A stretch of DNA of 62,745 bases. Origin: JABDGC01 sp964466595 (GTDB lineage Bacteria > Pseudomonadota > Gammaproteobacteria > DSM-16500). A program made the position numbers and the translations under genes. The stretch is from the NCBI GenBank assembly GCA_964466595.1, contig CAYXNR010000007.1:1-62745 (forward strand). The letters run 5' to 3'. This document shows positions 17,329 to 26,365 of this stretch, piece by piece. The notes below the pieces were generated by a model. The model ran no database searches. It was given only the letters and a program-made list of their open reading frames with translations, and had not been told where the DNA came from. The stretch's first letter is position 1. Each line of letters begins with the position of its first letter.

Positions 17329-18228
17329 TTAAAACGACAGATACCCCAAACGCTCAATACGCTTTTCCAAAGGAGGATGCGAGGAGAACAATTCAAGCCA
17401 ACTGGATCGGTGTGAAATTTTAAGTGCTGCGATTGAAGGCGCTCGATCATCTTCATAGCCTAGAGCAGTTTGTAAACGTTTCAGCGCGGCTATCATTTTA
17501 TCGCGACCGGCAAGACGCGCTCCACCGGCATCAGCTCGATATTCGCGCCAACGGGAAAAAGCAGCAACAATGAGGCTTCCTAGAATAGTAAACAAAATAT
17601 CAAAAAGAATAATTAAAAGATTGTAGATTAAAAAAGAAGGTCCCTCTTCTCTATCTTCATTTTTTGAGAGTGCCATGGAAATTCCATAGGCCAGAATTCT
17701 GGATAAAAAGAGAGTGAAAGCATTGACGACTCCTTGTAAGAGGGTCATGGTGACCATATCACCATTGGCTATATGAGACATTTCGTGACCAATTACACCA
17801 TCAATTTCATCTGGATTCATGTTAGTGAGTAGTCCGGAAGAAACAGCTACCAAGGCATTTCCCTTTGAAGGTCCGGTAGCAAAAGCGTTTAATTCAGGAG
17901 AGTGATAAATGCCCACTTCAGGCATTTTTGGAAGTTGCAGGCGGCGGCTATAGCCTTGTACGATATCTAATAAGAAACGTTCTTCACGGGTTGCTGATTT
18001 TGAGTTAATAATGACCACGCCCAAGGCAAATTTAGCCATGACCTTTGAGAGCAATAAAGAGATAAAAGAGCCGGTCATTCCCCAGAGGGCGCAAAAAATA
18101 GCTAATTGAGTATAATCAATGCCATAGGAGTTTAAATAAGGGTGAAGGCCGAGAGCCGTTGTAATAATAGAGATGGTGGTGATGACCAAAATATTCGTTA
18201 CAACAAACAAAAGTATTCGTTTAAACAT
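17329..18228 (-). CDS. htpX: Membrane zinc protease HtpX
   Basis: 299-residue inner-membrane M48 protease of envelope stress and membrane-protein quality control. Two N-terminal helices (about 4-25 and 40-62), family motif NAFATGPSKGNALVAVSSGLL, zinc site HEMSH at 148-152, two more hydrophobic stretches at about 160-215, and the third ligand region FSRWREYRADAGGARLAG. The C-terminal HPPLEKRIERL is typical. An SD (GAGG) precedes the ATG. It is 47 bp downstream of the SDR gene. Confidence 0.96.
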   Translation of the reverse strand: MFKRILLFVVTNILVITTISIITTALGLHPYLNSYGIDYTQLAIFCALWGMTGSFISLLLSKVMAKFALGVVIINSKSATREERFLLDIVQGYSRRLQLPKMPEVGIYHSPELNAFATGPSKGNALVAVSSGLLTNMNPDEIDGVIGHEMSHIANGDMVTMTLLQGVVNAFTLFLSRILAYGISMALSKNEDREEGPSFLIYNLLIILFDILFTILGSLIVAAFSRWREYRADAGGARLAGRDKMIAALKRLQTALGYEDDRAPSIAALKISHRSSWLELFSSHPPLEKRIERLGYLSF

Positions 18229-18275
18229 AAGTGCCTCAGCTAGCTTTTTGCTCTCATCTACGCTGATAACATACC

Positions 18276-19037
18276 TTATTTTGCTTGCATTCGTAAAGCG
18301 CCGTCCAAACGAATCACCGAGCCATTCAACATTGGATTTTCGATAATCTGTTGCACTAATTGAGCAAATTCTTCTGGTTTGGCAAGCCGCTTAGGAAAGG
18401 GGACGGCGGCAGCCAGTGTTTGTTTGGTTTCCTCAGGCAATTTTTCAAAAAGAGGTGTGTTGACGAGGCCAGGGGCAATGGTCATGACCCGTATTCCGAA
18501 CTGCGCTAGTTCACGAGCAGCCGGAAGCGTCATGCCGACAATCCCGCCTTTTGAGGCGCTATAGGCAACCTGCCCAATTTGTCCTTCATAGGCAGCAATA
18601 GAGGCGGTATTAATAATCAGACCTCTCTCACCAGATTCGAGAGGTTCTAGTGTCGTCATCGTATGGGCTGCCATTCGCATTAAATTAAAGGTGCCACAGA
18701 GATTGATGTTAATCAGAGCCTGAAATTCTTCTAAAGGCAGCGGACCTGCTTTGCCCACCATGCGTTTTGAAATGACGACCCCAGCACAATTCAGACAAAG
18801 GCGTGCCGGCCCTAATTTTTTGTTGACCTCGTGAACTGCCTTTTCCACGCTTTCTGCTTTGGAAACATCACAGAATAAAGCGAGACCCTTGATTTCTTCC
18901 GCAAGAGCTTCCGCTGCCTCTTGATTTACATCTAAGAGTGCTACTTTAGCACCTGCTTTCGCCAGTCTTCTAGCCGTAGCTGCGCCCATTCCCGAGGCGC
19001 CACCACTAATGAGAGCTACACTATTTTTTATTTCCAT
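18276..19037 (-). CDS. Short-chain dehydrogenase, probable type II 3-hydroxyacyl-CoA dehydrogenase (HSD17B10-like)
   Basis: 253 residues. The Rossmann NAD-binding motif is SGGASGMGAATARRL. The catalytic Ser lies in INTASIAAYEG and the Tyr/Lys in YSASKGG. The sequence TIAPGLVNTPLFEKLPEETKQTLAAAVPFPKRLAKPEEFAQL closely follows the 3-hydroxyacyl-CoA/2-methyl-3-hydroxybutyryl-CoA dehydrogenase subgroup. It would oxidise hydroxyacyl-CoA in fatty-acid or isoleucine breakdown. It diverges from etfB-etfA, which supports this role. SD AAGGAAG upstream. Confidence 0.88.
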   Translation of the reverse strand: MEIKNSVALISGGASGMGAATARRLAKAGAKVALLDVNQEAAEALAEEIKGLALFCDVSKAESVEKAVHEVNKKLGPARLCLNCAGVVISKRMVGKAGPLPLEEFQALININLCGTFNLMRMAAHTMTTLEPLESGERGLIINTASIAAYEGQIGQVAYSASKGGIVGMTLPAARELAQFGIRVMTIAPGLVNTPLFEKLPEETKQTLAAAVPFPKRLAKPEEFAQLVQQIIENPMLNGSVIRLDGALRMQAK

Positions 19038-19055
19038 CTTGCTTCCTTATTTTTC

Positions 19056-19084
19056 TTGTCATCTTCAGTTCAGTACCATATTCT
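19056..19084 (+). promoter_or_regulatory. Possible etfBA promoter
   Basis: TTGTCA (19056-19061) and TATTCT (19079-19084) are 17 bp apart, 37 bp before the etfB ATG. Pattern match only. Confidence 0.45.
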
Positions 19085-19121
19085 TTCTCGAGATAAAATA
19101 AAACCCTCCATGAAGGAAATA

Positions 19122-19871
19122 ATGAAAATACTAGTTGCTATTAAACGTGTACCCGATTTTAAAACCAATATTCGTCTACGAGCCGATGGCAGTGCTATTG
19201 AAACCACGAATGTGAAGATGTCGATGAATCCTTTTGATGAAATCGCAGTTGAAGAAGCACTGCGCTTAAAAGAAAAAGGATTGGCGAGAGAGCTTGTGGT
19301 CATTTCGATCGGTCCACCTGCCACCCAAGAGATCTTACGTACGGCTTTAGCCATGGGAGCAGATCGCGCGATTCTCGTGCAGACCGAAATAGAAATCCAA
19401 CCGCTTCAGGCGGCTACAATCTTAGCTTCCTTTGTTCCCAAGGAAGCCCCGGAGCTTATTATTCTCGGTAAGCAAGCCATTGACACGGATAATAATCAAG
19501 TGGGCCAAATGTTGGCAGGCTTACTGAAATGGCCTCAAGGTACTTTTGCTTCAGAATTACGAGTAGAAGAGAAGGGGATTCAAGTCACCCGCGAAATTGA
19601 TGGCGGACTCGAAACCTTGTTTTTAAAACTGCCGGCCGTGGTTACCACAGATCTTCGCTTGAATGAACCGCGTTATATTTCGCTTCCTAATATTGTTCGA
19701 GCAAAGCAGAAACCACTTGAAATGCATACTCTTGAGTCGCTGGGTATCGAACTTTCCGCAGGAATTAAACTACTGAAGTTATCCCTGCCTGAAAAAAAAC
19801 GTCATACTCGATACCTGGAAAATGTGACTGAACTAGTGCGCTGTCTTAAAGAAGAGGCAAAGGTTTTATAG
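19122..19871 (+). CDS. etfB: Electron transfer flavoprotein beta subunit
   Basis: 249 residues from ATG 19122 (MKILVAIKRVPDF, the standard beginning of EtfB). The frame runs upstream to 19056 but that region holds the promoter, and AAGGAA precedes this ATG. Signature: PFDEIAVEEALRLKEKG, then ELIILGKQAIDTDNNQVGQMLAGLLKWPQ. It forms the ETF dimer with EtfA, taking electrons from acyl-CoA dehydrogenases such as the isovaleryl-CoA dehydrogenase in this window and delivering them to ETF-QO. Nine bp separate it from etfA. Confidence 0.95.
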   Translation: MKILVAIKRVPDFKTNIRLRADGSAIETTNVKMSMNPFDEIAVEEALRLKEKGLARELVVISIGPPATQEILRTALAMGADRAILVQTEIEIQPLQAATILASFVPKEAPELIILGKQAIDTDNNQVGQMLAGLLKWPQGTFASELRVEEKGIQVTREIDGGLETLFLKLPAVVTTDLRLNEPRYISLPNIVRAKQKPLEMHTLESLGIELSAGIKLLKLSLPEKKRHTRYLENVTELVRCLKEEAKVL

Positions 19872-19880
19872 GGGGCGGAG

Positions 19881-20822
19881 ATGAGCATCTTAATTCTTGC
19901 AGAACACGATAATCAACATTTAAAGGAAGTCAGTCGACATGCTGTAACCGCAGCTCTCCAGTTAGAACAGGAAGTGGAGGTATTGGTGGTGGGCTGGCAT
20001 TGTGAGCGGGTGGTAGAGGAAGCTGCGAGCTTAGCCGCAGTTAAAAAAGTGTGGGTAGCCGATGCAGAGGTATATGCTCATCAACTAGCCGAAAATACGG
20101 CTGCTCTGCTTGCGTTGCAGGCTAAAAATTATAACTATCTGTTGGCTACGGCTTCGACTTTTTCAAAAAATATTTTACCGCGCACAGCAGCACTCCTCGG
20201 TGTGAATATGATTTCAGATGTGGTTGAGATTAGTTCCCCAGCTACCTTTGTTAGGCCTCTTTTTGCAGGCAATATCTTAGCTACTGTGCAAAGTCCGGAT
20301 CCGCTTAAAATCTTAACGATACGCGGCACGGCTTTTAAAGCAGCAGCTATAGAGAAGAAGACGGCCATCGTTGAAAAATTGTCACAGGAGTTGCCCGCTG
20401 AAGGCTCTTCTTTTGTAAAACAAAATTTAACTGCTTCTGAACGACCAGAATTAACAGCTGCCCGTATTGTTCTCTCCGGAGGACGAGGCTTAAAAAGCGC
20501 GGAAAATTTTAAATTGTTGGAAAAAATTGCTGACCATTTAGGTGCTGCAGTAGGTGCTTCTCGGGCTGCGGTGGATGCTGGCTATGCTCCCAATGATTAT
20601 CAGGTGGGGCAAACCGGTAAGGTCGTGGCTCCCGATTTATATTTTGCCATTGGTATTTCAGGCGCTATTCAGCATGTTGCCGGAATGAAGGATAGTAAGG
20701 TCATTGTCGCTATTAATAATGATCCGGATGCGCCTATTTTCCAAGTGGCAGATTATGCGCTAGTCGGTGATTTATTTCAGATTTTACCTCTGCTAGAGAA
20801 GGAGCTAGATAATCAACCCTAA
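19881..20822 (+). CDS. etfA: Electron transfer flavoprotein alpha subunit
   Basis: 313 residues. The C-terminal FAD-binding domain carries ARIVLSGGRGLKSAENF, GAAVGASRAAVDAGYAPNDYQVGQTGKVVAPDLYFAIGISG and IVAINNDPDAPIFQVADY, all characteristic of EtfA. An SD (GGGGCGGAG) lies before the ATG. It is cotranscribed with etfB. The following gene starts 93 bp later with a possible -10 (TATACT), so the operon may end here. Confidence 0.96.
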   Translation: MSILILAEHDNQHLKEVSRHAVTAALQLEQEVEVLVVGWHCERVVEEAASLAAVKKVWVADAEVYAHQLAENTAALLALQAKNYNYLLATASTFSKNILPRTAALLGVNMISDVVEISSPATFVRPLFAGNILATVQSPDPLKILTIRGTAFKAAAIEKKTAIVEKLSQELPAEGSSFVKQNLTASERPELTAARIVLSGGRGLKSAENFKLLEKIADHLGAAVGASRAAVDAGYAPNDYQVGQTGKVVAPDLYFAIGISGAIQHVAGMKDSKVIVAINNDPDAPIFQVADYALVGDLFQILPLLEKELDNQP

Positions 20823-20915
20823 GAAACTGAAAGCTTAAGAAAAGCTCATCATTCTAATAATTATCCATTATACTGAGGGTAAGAGAGCAGATCCAATTAG
20901 GGTGGAGAAAAGCAA

Positions 20916-21404
20916 GTGATTGAATATAATAATGAAAAATACAATAAAAGGAGGGAAGAGGAAGGGGAAAGTGAAGATGGCCGCAGTAGTCAGGGCGGCC
21001 AAGACGGTGCCCTTGAATTTCGTGATTTTGTTTTCGTTCATAAAGAACAGAAGCTTTCTCCCCAAGAAGAAAAACAATTATTAGCGGAACACAAAGAAAC
21101 CAACAATGCCTTGGTTGAAAAACAAAAACAACTCCGAGATGAAAGAAGGGATAGAAAAGAAAATAAAACGGTTGGCAATCAATATGGAAGCGGAATGCAA
21201 GATAGAGAAGCTTCCTTTTTAAATCATCCGATCTTGAGTGAAGCAGCTCAGTTTGGAGCAACCGATCCTAAAGTCAATCCTAACCCGGTTATTAATGATG
21301 CGGATACTAATTCAGAGAAGAAGGAAGAACTAGTCTATCAACATCAATTACGTCTCGGTCTTCAGAATCAACCCCGTTTTAATCCTAAACCATCGCCGTT
21401 TTAA
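20916..21404 (+). CDS. Highly charged hypothetical protein
   Basis: 162 residues, GTG start with GGTGGAG upstream. Very hydrophilic, rich in Glu, Lys, Arg, Gln and Asn. A predicted coiled coil lies at about 45-90 (PQEEKQLLAEHKETNNALVEKQKQLRDERRDRKEN), followed by a disordered Pro/Asn tail ending NPKPSPF. No signal peptide, membrane segment or family recognised. It ends 9 bp before the ankyrin gene, suggesting cotranscription. A chaperone or effector partner for that protein is conceivable but unsupported. Confidence 0.65.
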   Translation: MIEYNNEKYNKRREEEGESEDGRSSQGGQDGALEFRDFVFVHKEQKLSPQEEKQLLAEHKETNNALVEKQKQLRDERRDRKENKTVGNQYGSGMQDREASFLNHPILSEAAQFGATDPKVNPNPVINDADTNSEKKEELVYQHQLRLGLQNQPRFNPKPSPF

Positions 21405-21413
21405 AGGTCTTTT

Positions 21414-22799
21414 ATGTCACTTGCAACTGCAATCATTGAAGGCGATTTACGGACCGTGGAAGAGTGGTTGCGGCATCGTGTTGATCCCAATGAAATGGAT
21501 GATTATGGTTTTACCCCTTTAATTGAAGCGGCTATTGTGGACAATGCGGAAATTGCTAAACGCTTACTTGATTATGGAGCAGATGTAAATGGTCAGGATG
21601 CGACGGGAAATACGGCCTTACATTGGGCGGCTGAAAATAATAATGTTCAATTGGTTCAGTTATTGCTAAAGCATCGCGCTAATCCCAATGCCTATACGCT
21701 GTCCGGTCAGCCTGTGTTGGTCATGCCGATTCTGCGTCGCCAACAGGAATTAAAACGTCTGCTTTATGAAGCAGGGGCTGATGAAACCTTTGCCCAGGAT
21801 TATATTAATGTCAAACTGCTGGGGCATATGTTTGAATTAGTGGGCACAACCAGTATTGTGGATCCGCAAAATCACTATGTCGAAGTCGATTTTGAAGGAT
21901 TTTTTCTGGAAATTACCTTGGGCCTCATTTGTGATTCGCTGACTCAATTTCAAAATAATTATGGGGCAAGAAAATTAAGGCGTTATCTGGGTTTGTCGCA
22001 GGTGATTGTCGATGTGATGCATCGTGCTGCTGAATTAGCTCGTTATCGCCAATATCGAGTTGATGTGAATAAACATCGAAAGACTATCTTGGCCTTATTG
22101 GATGAGGAGCCGCTGATTATTCCCATTGGCTATGAGGGACATGCGATTACCTTTGTAAAATACGGTCAGATTTTTGCAAAATGCGATCGACGAGAGGATA
22201 GTCGTCTTTTTGATAATATTATGTGTTATCGTATTGGCCGACCGGAAGCCCTCACACCTGATTTCCTCATTCATCTCCTGTATGACAAGCAGAATGGACA
22301 GTTTATTAATGAGGACTTAGCTCGACTGCTTGAGCTTGAGCCGCTGACAGAGTTAAAAGTAGAATCGCAAATTGCGGGTAATTGTTCTTGGGCTAATGTA
22401 GAAGCTTGTATTCCCACCTTGTTTTTTCTTATTTTGGCTTCTTTGCCAGGGGGAAATGATTCTTTGGCACAGTATAAATCTTTGGCTTTAAATTTTTATC
22501 ATAAATGGCGGGAGTGGAATAAGGATCGGGCGCTGCAATTTTGTTTGCAGAGTTTTAAAGAGGCGAATGCAATCCGCAAGGCAGCGAAGGCAGAGATTTT
22601 GGCTGCTATTCTTTTTCAGCGCTGTGGGAGCGGGCAGATGATAGATAAAACAAGGATAGAGGCTATTTTGCCGGTTTTTTTAAATTCACCGTATCAATAT
22701 ATTTTGCAGAATTATTTGCAGGTTTATTATTATAGAAGACCGACGGAGGAGGGAGAGCGGTTTGCGAGGCTTTTGAAGGAGGAAGGGCTAATTAAATAG
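21414..22799 (+). CDS. Ankyrin-repeat protein with cysteine-protease-like C-terminal half (AnkH/LegA3-like candidate effector)
   Basis: 461 residues. The first about 125 residues form four ankyrin-type repeats (YGFTPLIEAAIVDNAEIAKRLLDYGADVN, TGNTALHWAAENNNVQLVQLLLKHRANPN, plus flanking partial ones). The rest has no membrane segment but shows a papain-like arrangement: EGHAITFVKYGQIFAKCDR (His) and AGNCSWANVEACIPTLFFL (Cys in a GNCxWAN setting). This layout resembles the Legionella core Dot/Icm effector AnkH (LegA3), which joins ankyrin repeats to a cysteine-protease-like domain. The identification is by recognition, not alignment. No CaaX box at its C-terminus (EEGLIK). Confidence 0.72.
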   Translation: MSLATAIIEGDLRTVEEWLRHRVDPNEMDDYGFTPLIEAAIVDNAEIAKRLLDYGADVNGQDATGNTALHWAAENNNVQLVQLLLKHRANPNAYTLSGQPVLVMPILRRQQELKRLLYEAGADETFAQDYINVKLLGHMFELVGTTSIVDPQNHYVEVDFEGFFLEITLGLICDSLTQFQNNYGARKLRRYLGLSQVIVDVMHRAAELARYRQYRVDVNKHRKTILALLDEEPLIIPIGYEGHAITFVKYGQIFAKCDRREDSRLFDNIMCYRIGRPEALTPDFLIHLLYDKQNGQFINEDLARLLELEPLTELKVESQIAGNCSWANVEACIPTLFFLILASLPGGNDSLAQYKSLALNFYHKWREWNKDRALQFCLQSFKEANAIRKAAKAEILAAILFQRCGSGQMIDKTRIEAILPVFLNSPYQYILQNYLQVYYYRRPTEEGERFARLLKEEGLIK

Positions 22800-22857
22800 C
22801 TTTTCCATGATCTTTGTCAGGATGGGCTTAGACCACGCTGTTTGGGAATGGAAAAGC
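22799..22857 (+). other. Long-loop inverted repeat downstream of the ankyrin gene
   Basis: gcttttccat (22799-22808) and atggaaaagc (22848-22857) form a 10-bp stem with a 39-nt loop just after the stop codon. No U-tract follows, so it may be an RNA 3' structure rather than a terminator. Confidence 0.35.
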
Positions 22858-22936
22858 GTTTACGATGGCTAGTCGACTATTTGAATCTATGGTATCTTGG
22901 GATCAGGAAGGTCGTACTATCTAAGGAGCTTAAATT

Positions 22937-23158
22937 ATGGAATTGTTAATGTTAAAAAGCTGGGATTTATATTCTTATCTGTGTTTTATTCTCTTGTTAG
23001 TCGGCGGTATTGATCTTGGTCTGTATGGGATTATAGGGATTAATCTCTTTTCCGCTATTTTCGGCGGCTTTCTGGCTCGTCTTATTTGTCTGCTGATTGG
23101 TATTGCGGCAGGTTATTTGATTTATTTGCTGGTTCTGGAAAGGAAAAAAGTAGTTTGA
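22937..23158 (+). CDS. DUF378-like small membrane protein
   Basis: 73 residues with two hydrophobic helices. The pattern LLLVGGIDLGLYGIIGINLFSAIFG followed by LARLICLLIGIAAGYLIYLL matches the DUF378 (YuzA) family, in which the first helix ends in a Gly-Gly turn and the loop reads G(L/I)xGxNL. An SD (AAGGAG) is 9 nt before the ATG. Function of the family is unknown. It is followed by a strong bidirectional hairpin. Confidence 0.75.
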   Translation: MELLMLKSWDLYSYLCFILLLVGGIDLGLYGIIGINLFSAIFGGFLARLICLLIGIAAGYLIYLLVLERKKVV

Positions 23159-23166
23159 ATTTAATT

Positions 23167-23216
23167 GCGGGGCAGGCAAGCCCTTCGCCTTGAGGTAAGC
23201 GTTTTGCCTGCCCCGC
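23167..23216. terminator. Strong bidirectional terminator hairpin
   Basis: A 13-bp GC-rich inverted repeat (gcggggcaggcaa 23167-23179 / ttgcctgccccgc 23204-23216) sits between the convergent DUF378 and methyltransferase genes. Confidence 0.7.
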
Positions 23217-23235
23217 AGTCTGCAAGCAATCAGTT

Positions 23236-24816
23236 CTAGGACTGAGCATCTTTTTCAAGATGAGTAACCCAGTCTTCGGCCTCCTTAGATTCGGGATTTA
23301 ATTCTAAAGCGCGTTTGAAATTATCTAAGGCCTCTGTGTTTTTACCGATTTGTTGTTGGCAAAGCGCGATATTGTAGCGCAGGCTGAATTGTTCTCCAAC
23401 ATAAGGAGCAGCTTGCTGATAATAGTCGAGGGCTTGCTCATATTGTTTGAGGGCGTGGAAGAAAACGCCAATTTCAAATAAAACGCATTCTGTTTTAGGC
23501 AGGTGATAAAAATTACTGGCGAGCTTTGGCATATTGGTTGCCATAAACTCAAGTGTTTCTGGTTCAGCTTGATTAACGAGTTGGATAATCCGATTTTTAA
23601 GCTTCAGGTACATATGCGGATCCCATCGAGTTAAATGAAGATGTGAGGCGATGAGATCTAAATTACATTCTTGAAAGGAATCGCTTACTCGGCGGTGGAC
23701 GGTGAAATAATCGGCAGGACTAAAGCCCTCAATATATTGTTCGGCAGCAAGTTTGGTGCCTGGCAAGTCTTGTAGCGAAAAGCCAGAGCAAAAAAGAGAG
23801 GTCTTAATTCCTTTTCGCGGGGTTTGTAAGAAAGCATCCCCGCCGGTTCTTTTAAAATAATGAGCGAGTGCATGGAAGTTCACCATCATCGAGAAACTGC
23901 CGTGAAAAGAAAGAGAAGGATGGCCATGATAATCCAGGGCTTTCATTGTGCTATAACCCTTGTCTGTTGAGATGATCAATAATTTATTATTTGAAATTTT
24001 CTTTAGATAATTAAGGGCACGAAAAGAAGCGATAGGAAAAAGAAAACTGCTTTCATGCAGATTTTTTTTATATTCATCGAGTATTTCATTAAGTATTGGA
24101 TCAGGATAGTAATCGTTTTTGATTTCACGAATATGATAAACCGCTTCCATCTTATCTAAGTTAATGGGGCGATTATCTTTTAGATTACTCGCCTCGGTTT
24201 TGAGACTAATCAACAATTCATATAATTTCTTATCATGTACGGTAAAGGCATCGTGAGAAATTGTGTCAAAAATATAATTGGCAAAAACAATTAGTGGATT
24301 GTGTAGTGTTTGCGGATCGAGATGAAGATGTTGTTTCAATAAAGTAATTGGTTTTTCTGTTTCCAGATTGTAAATAGCAAAATCAATGAGACCTTTCTCA
24401 AGATAAGGCTGCAAGGCTGGATGTTTTTCATAGTAGTTTATATTATTTCGAGTTACATCACTCATAACATAACAAAGACGAATATCATCCATTTTTAAGG
24501 CTGCCAGGAGTTCGGTCAGCGTTTTAAGCACGAAAAAACTAAAACGTCCGGAACCCGTGCCTGGTTCTAAAATGTAAAAAGGATGTTGTTTTGCCTCAGG
24601 ATATTTTTTTACCCAATCGCAGATAAATTGCAGGACCAGTTGGGCATAGCAATGGGCAATAAAAGGATTACTGGTAATATAAAAGGGAACTTGATTGACC
24701 CAGGCATTGATACTTTCTTTGTCAAAATATTCACGCTGCATGCGCCATAAGGCTGATTCGGAAAGACGTTTATTTTCTTCGAGCAGAACAGCGGGTTGGT
24801 GAGTAGGCTGAGTCAC
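23236..24816 (-). CDS. MidA-like SAM-dependent methyltransferase with C-terminal TPRs
   Basis: 526 residues from GTG 24816, chosen because GGAG lies 6 nt upstream; the frame itself reaches 24861. The N-terminal part has the motif I region FYILEPGTGSGRFSFFVLKTL and the upstream YFDKESINAWVNQVPFYITSNPF. This recalls the MidA/Methyltransf_28 group that methylates complex I and other proteins, but it is only loosely similar. The C-terminal about 90 residues are two to three TPR units (FHALKQYEQALDYYQQAAPYVGE, QQIGKNTEALDNFKRALELNPES), suggesting a protein substrate. Single gene, convergent with the DUF378 gene. Confidence 0.65.
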   Translation of the reverse strand: MTQPTHQPAVLLEENKRLSESALWRMQREYFDKESINAWVNQVPFYITSNPFIAHCYAQLVLQFICDWVKKYPEAKQHPFYILEPGTGSGRFSFFVLKTLTELLAALKMDDIRLCYVMSDVTRNNINYYEKHPALQPYLEKGLIDFAIYNLETEKPITLLKQHLHLDPQTLHNPLIVFANYIFDTISHDAFTVHDKKLYELLISLKTEASNLKDNRPINLDKMEAVYHIREIKNDYYPDPILNEILDEYKKNLHESSFLFPIASFRALNYLKKISNNKLLIISTDKGYSTMKALDYHGHPSLSFHGSFSMMVNFHALAHYFKRTGGDAFLQTPRKGIKTSLFCSGFSLQDLPGTKLAAEQYIEGFSPADYFTVHRRVSDSFQECNLDLIASHLHLTRWDPHMYLKLKNRIIQLVNQAEPETLEFMATNMPKLASNFYHLPKTECVLFEIGVFFHALKQYEQALDYYQQAAPYVGEQFSLRYNIALCQQQIGKNTEALDNFKRALELNPESKEAEDWVTHLEKDAQS

Positions 24817-24930
24817 AAAAAGCTCCAAAATTATGAATGAAGATACTGTATTGTGGAACAATTTTCTTGTGAGGGCAATTCGAGGAATAAAAATTATTTA
24901 AGAAAGTTAATATTTGCTGTTAGGGCCTCT

Positions 24931-24949
24931 TTGACATATATTAAGTCAA
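24931..24949. promoter_or_regulatory. Inverted repeat upstream of the PqaA-like gene
   Basis: TTGAC (24931-24935) and GTCAA (24945-24949) form a short dyad in the divergent intergenic region. The left arm doubles as a TTGACA -35-like hexamer. Possible operator; weak. Confidence 0.3.
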
Positions 24950-24981
24950 TAGTACAGCAATTGCTTTTTTAAGTGAAAAAT

Positions 24982-26364
24982 ATGAGTACAATAAAAACAC
25001 AAGAAAATTTATCTCGCTATCTGGCAGAGCCAGAGCAAACCCAGCCTTTTTGGCTTTTACAAGAAAAGATTCAGGAGAAGGAAGTTCCTATCTCTATTGA
25101 AACCTATATTCTTTATTCTCAAACCTGGCCTAAAACAAGCCCGCAAAATGAGCAAAGTTTGTGGCGACATAAGCTAGTTCTTTACCGACCGAAAATGATT
25201 AAAACAAGTCAGGCAATCTTATTTGTGAATGGCGGAACGATTAATCAAGATCCCCTGCAAGAGAATACTCACCCGCAAATACTTAATTTTGCTAGGATAG
25301 CTACTGAGACAGAGGCTCTCGTTATCGATTTACAGGATGTACCTAATCAATATTTGCGCGGTGAAGATGGGGTTTTCCGTCACGGTGATCGTTTATATGC
25401 CTACTCCTGGACCCGTTTTCTGAGTGACCCAGAGCAGAATGCCTATTGGCCCTTATCTCTACCGATGACCAAGGCAATTATCAGGGCGATGGATGCCGTG
25501 CAGGAAATCATGCTTCAGGAGTATGCTTTGCCAGTGAAAAATTTTATCGTGAGTGGTTTGTCAAAACGAGGCTTGGCGACCTGGCTTGCAGCACTTCATG
25601 ACGAACGTATCGCGGCTATCCTGCCAGTTGTCATTGATACGCTGAACACTCAAAAAATGATGGAACATATTTATACTACTTATAATAATAACTGGCCTTT
25701 AGCCTTTTATGATTTTATTCAAGAAAAAATTCCGCAATATCTTTCCTCCGAAGCTTTTGAGCAATTAATGACAATTGAAGATCCACTTGCTTATCTGCGG
25801 CAAGATAAATCTGATTTTTACAGACAGCGTTTAAGCATACCGAAGTATCTGCTGAGTGCGAGCGGTGATGATTTTTTTACACCGGATTGTCTTAATTTAT
25901 ATCTTGATCAATTACCAGGTGAAACAGAGCTACGACTCGTGCCTAATCAAGGGCATTACCTCGATTTAAAAATTGTTGAAGATGCCTTACTGGCTTATTG
26001 TCAGCGTCTGATTCAGCGCACTAAAAGACCGATGATCAAATGGCAGCTTAATGCCTATGGTGCCCTGAGTGAAGTGCTAACAGATCAACTGCCGCAAGCG
26101 GTCAAACTCTGGGAAGCAGATAATCCACAATCACGAGATTTTCGTTTAGCCTCGCAGATCTCTTATCGAGCCACCAAGCTTTTTAATACTAAGCAAGATG
26201 GTTTATATCATTATGTTGTAGAGCTTCCTTTGCCTGCCCAAGGCTGGAAAGCCCATTTTGTAGAATTTAGTTTTCAAGATCAGCAGAAAGAACCTTTTAT
26301 TCTAACAACCCCTGCTTATATTCTTTCCGAGCATTCCTATCTGAAAGAAGCTCGTGCATCTTAA
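24982..26364 (+). CDS. PhoPQ-activated pathogenicity-related protein (PqaA-like alpha/beta hydrolase)
   Basis: 460 residues from ATG 24982 (a GTG at 24973 is in frame). It matches the PhoPQ_related family (PF10142): AILFVNGGTINQDP, the nucleophile elbow FIVSGLSKRGLATWLAALHDERIAAILPVVIDTLN, then PLAYLRQDKSDFYRQRLSIPKYLLSASGDDFFTPD and the final His in LVPNQGHYLDL. Substrate unknown. Unlike many members, it has no N-terminal signal peptide, so it looks cytoplasmic or exported by another route. A TTGAC/GTCAA inverted repeat lies upstream (24931-24949). It converges on kdpD. Confidence 0.85.
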   Translation: MSTIKTQENLSRYLAEPEQTQPFWLLQEKIQEKEVPISIETYILYSQTWPKTSPQNEQSLWRHKLVLYRPKMIKTSQAILFVNGGTINQDPLQENTHPQILNFARIATETEALVIDLQDVPNQYLRGEDGVFRHGDRLYAYSWTRFLSDPEQNAYWPLSLPMTKAIIRAMDAVQEIMLQEYALPVKNFIVSGLSKRGLATWLAALHDERIAAILPVVIDTLNTQKMMEHIYTTYNNNWPLAFYDFIQEKIPQYLSSEAFEQLMTIEDPLAYLRQDKSDFYRQRLSIPKYLLSASGDDFFTPDCLNLYLDQLPGETELRLVPNQGHYLDLKIVEDALLAYCQRLIQRTKRPMIKWQLNAYGALSEVLTDQLPQAVKLWEADNPQSRDFRLASQISYRATKLFNTKQDGLYHYVVELPLPAQGWKAHFVEFSFQDQQKEPFILTTPAYILSEHSYLKEARAS

Positions 26365-26365
26365 A

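Noticed and set aside
20854..21261. 135-codon minus-strand ORF opposite the charged protein
   Set aside because: Shadow of the plus-strand gene, which has a ribosome site and sits in a same-strand gene row.
21414..22799. CaaX box on the ankyrin protein
   Set aside because: The C-terminus is EEGLIK, without Cys.
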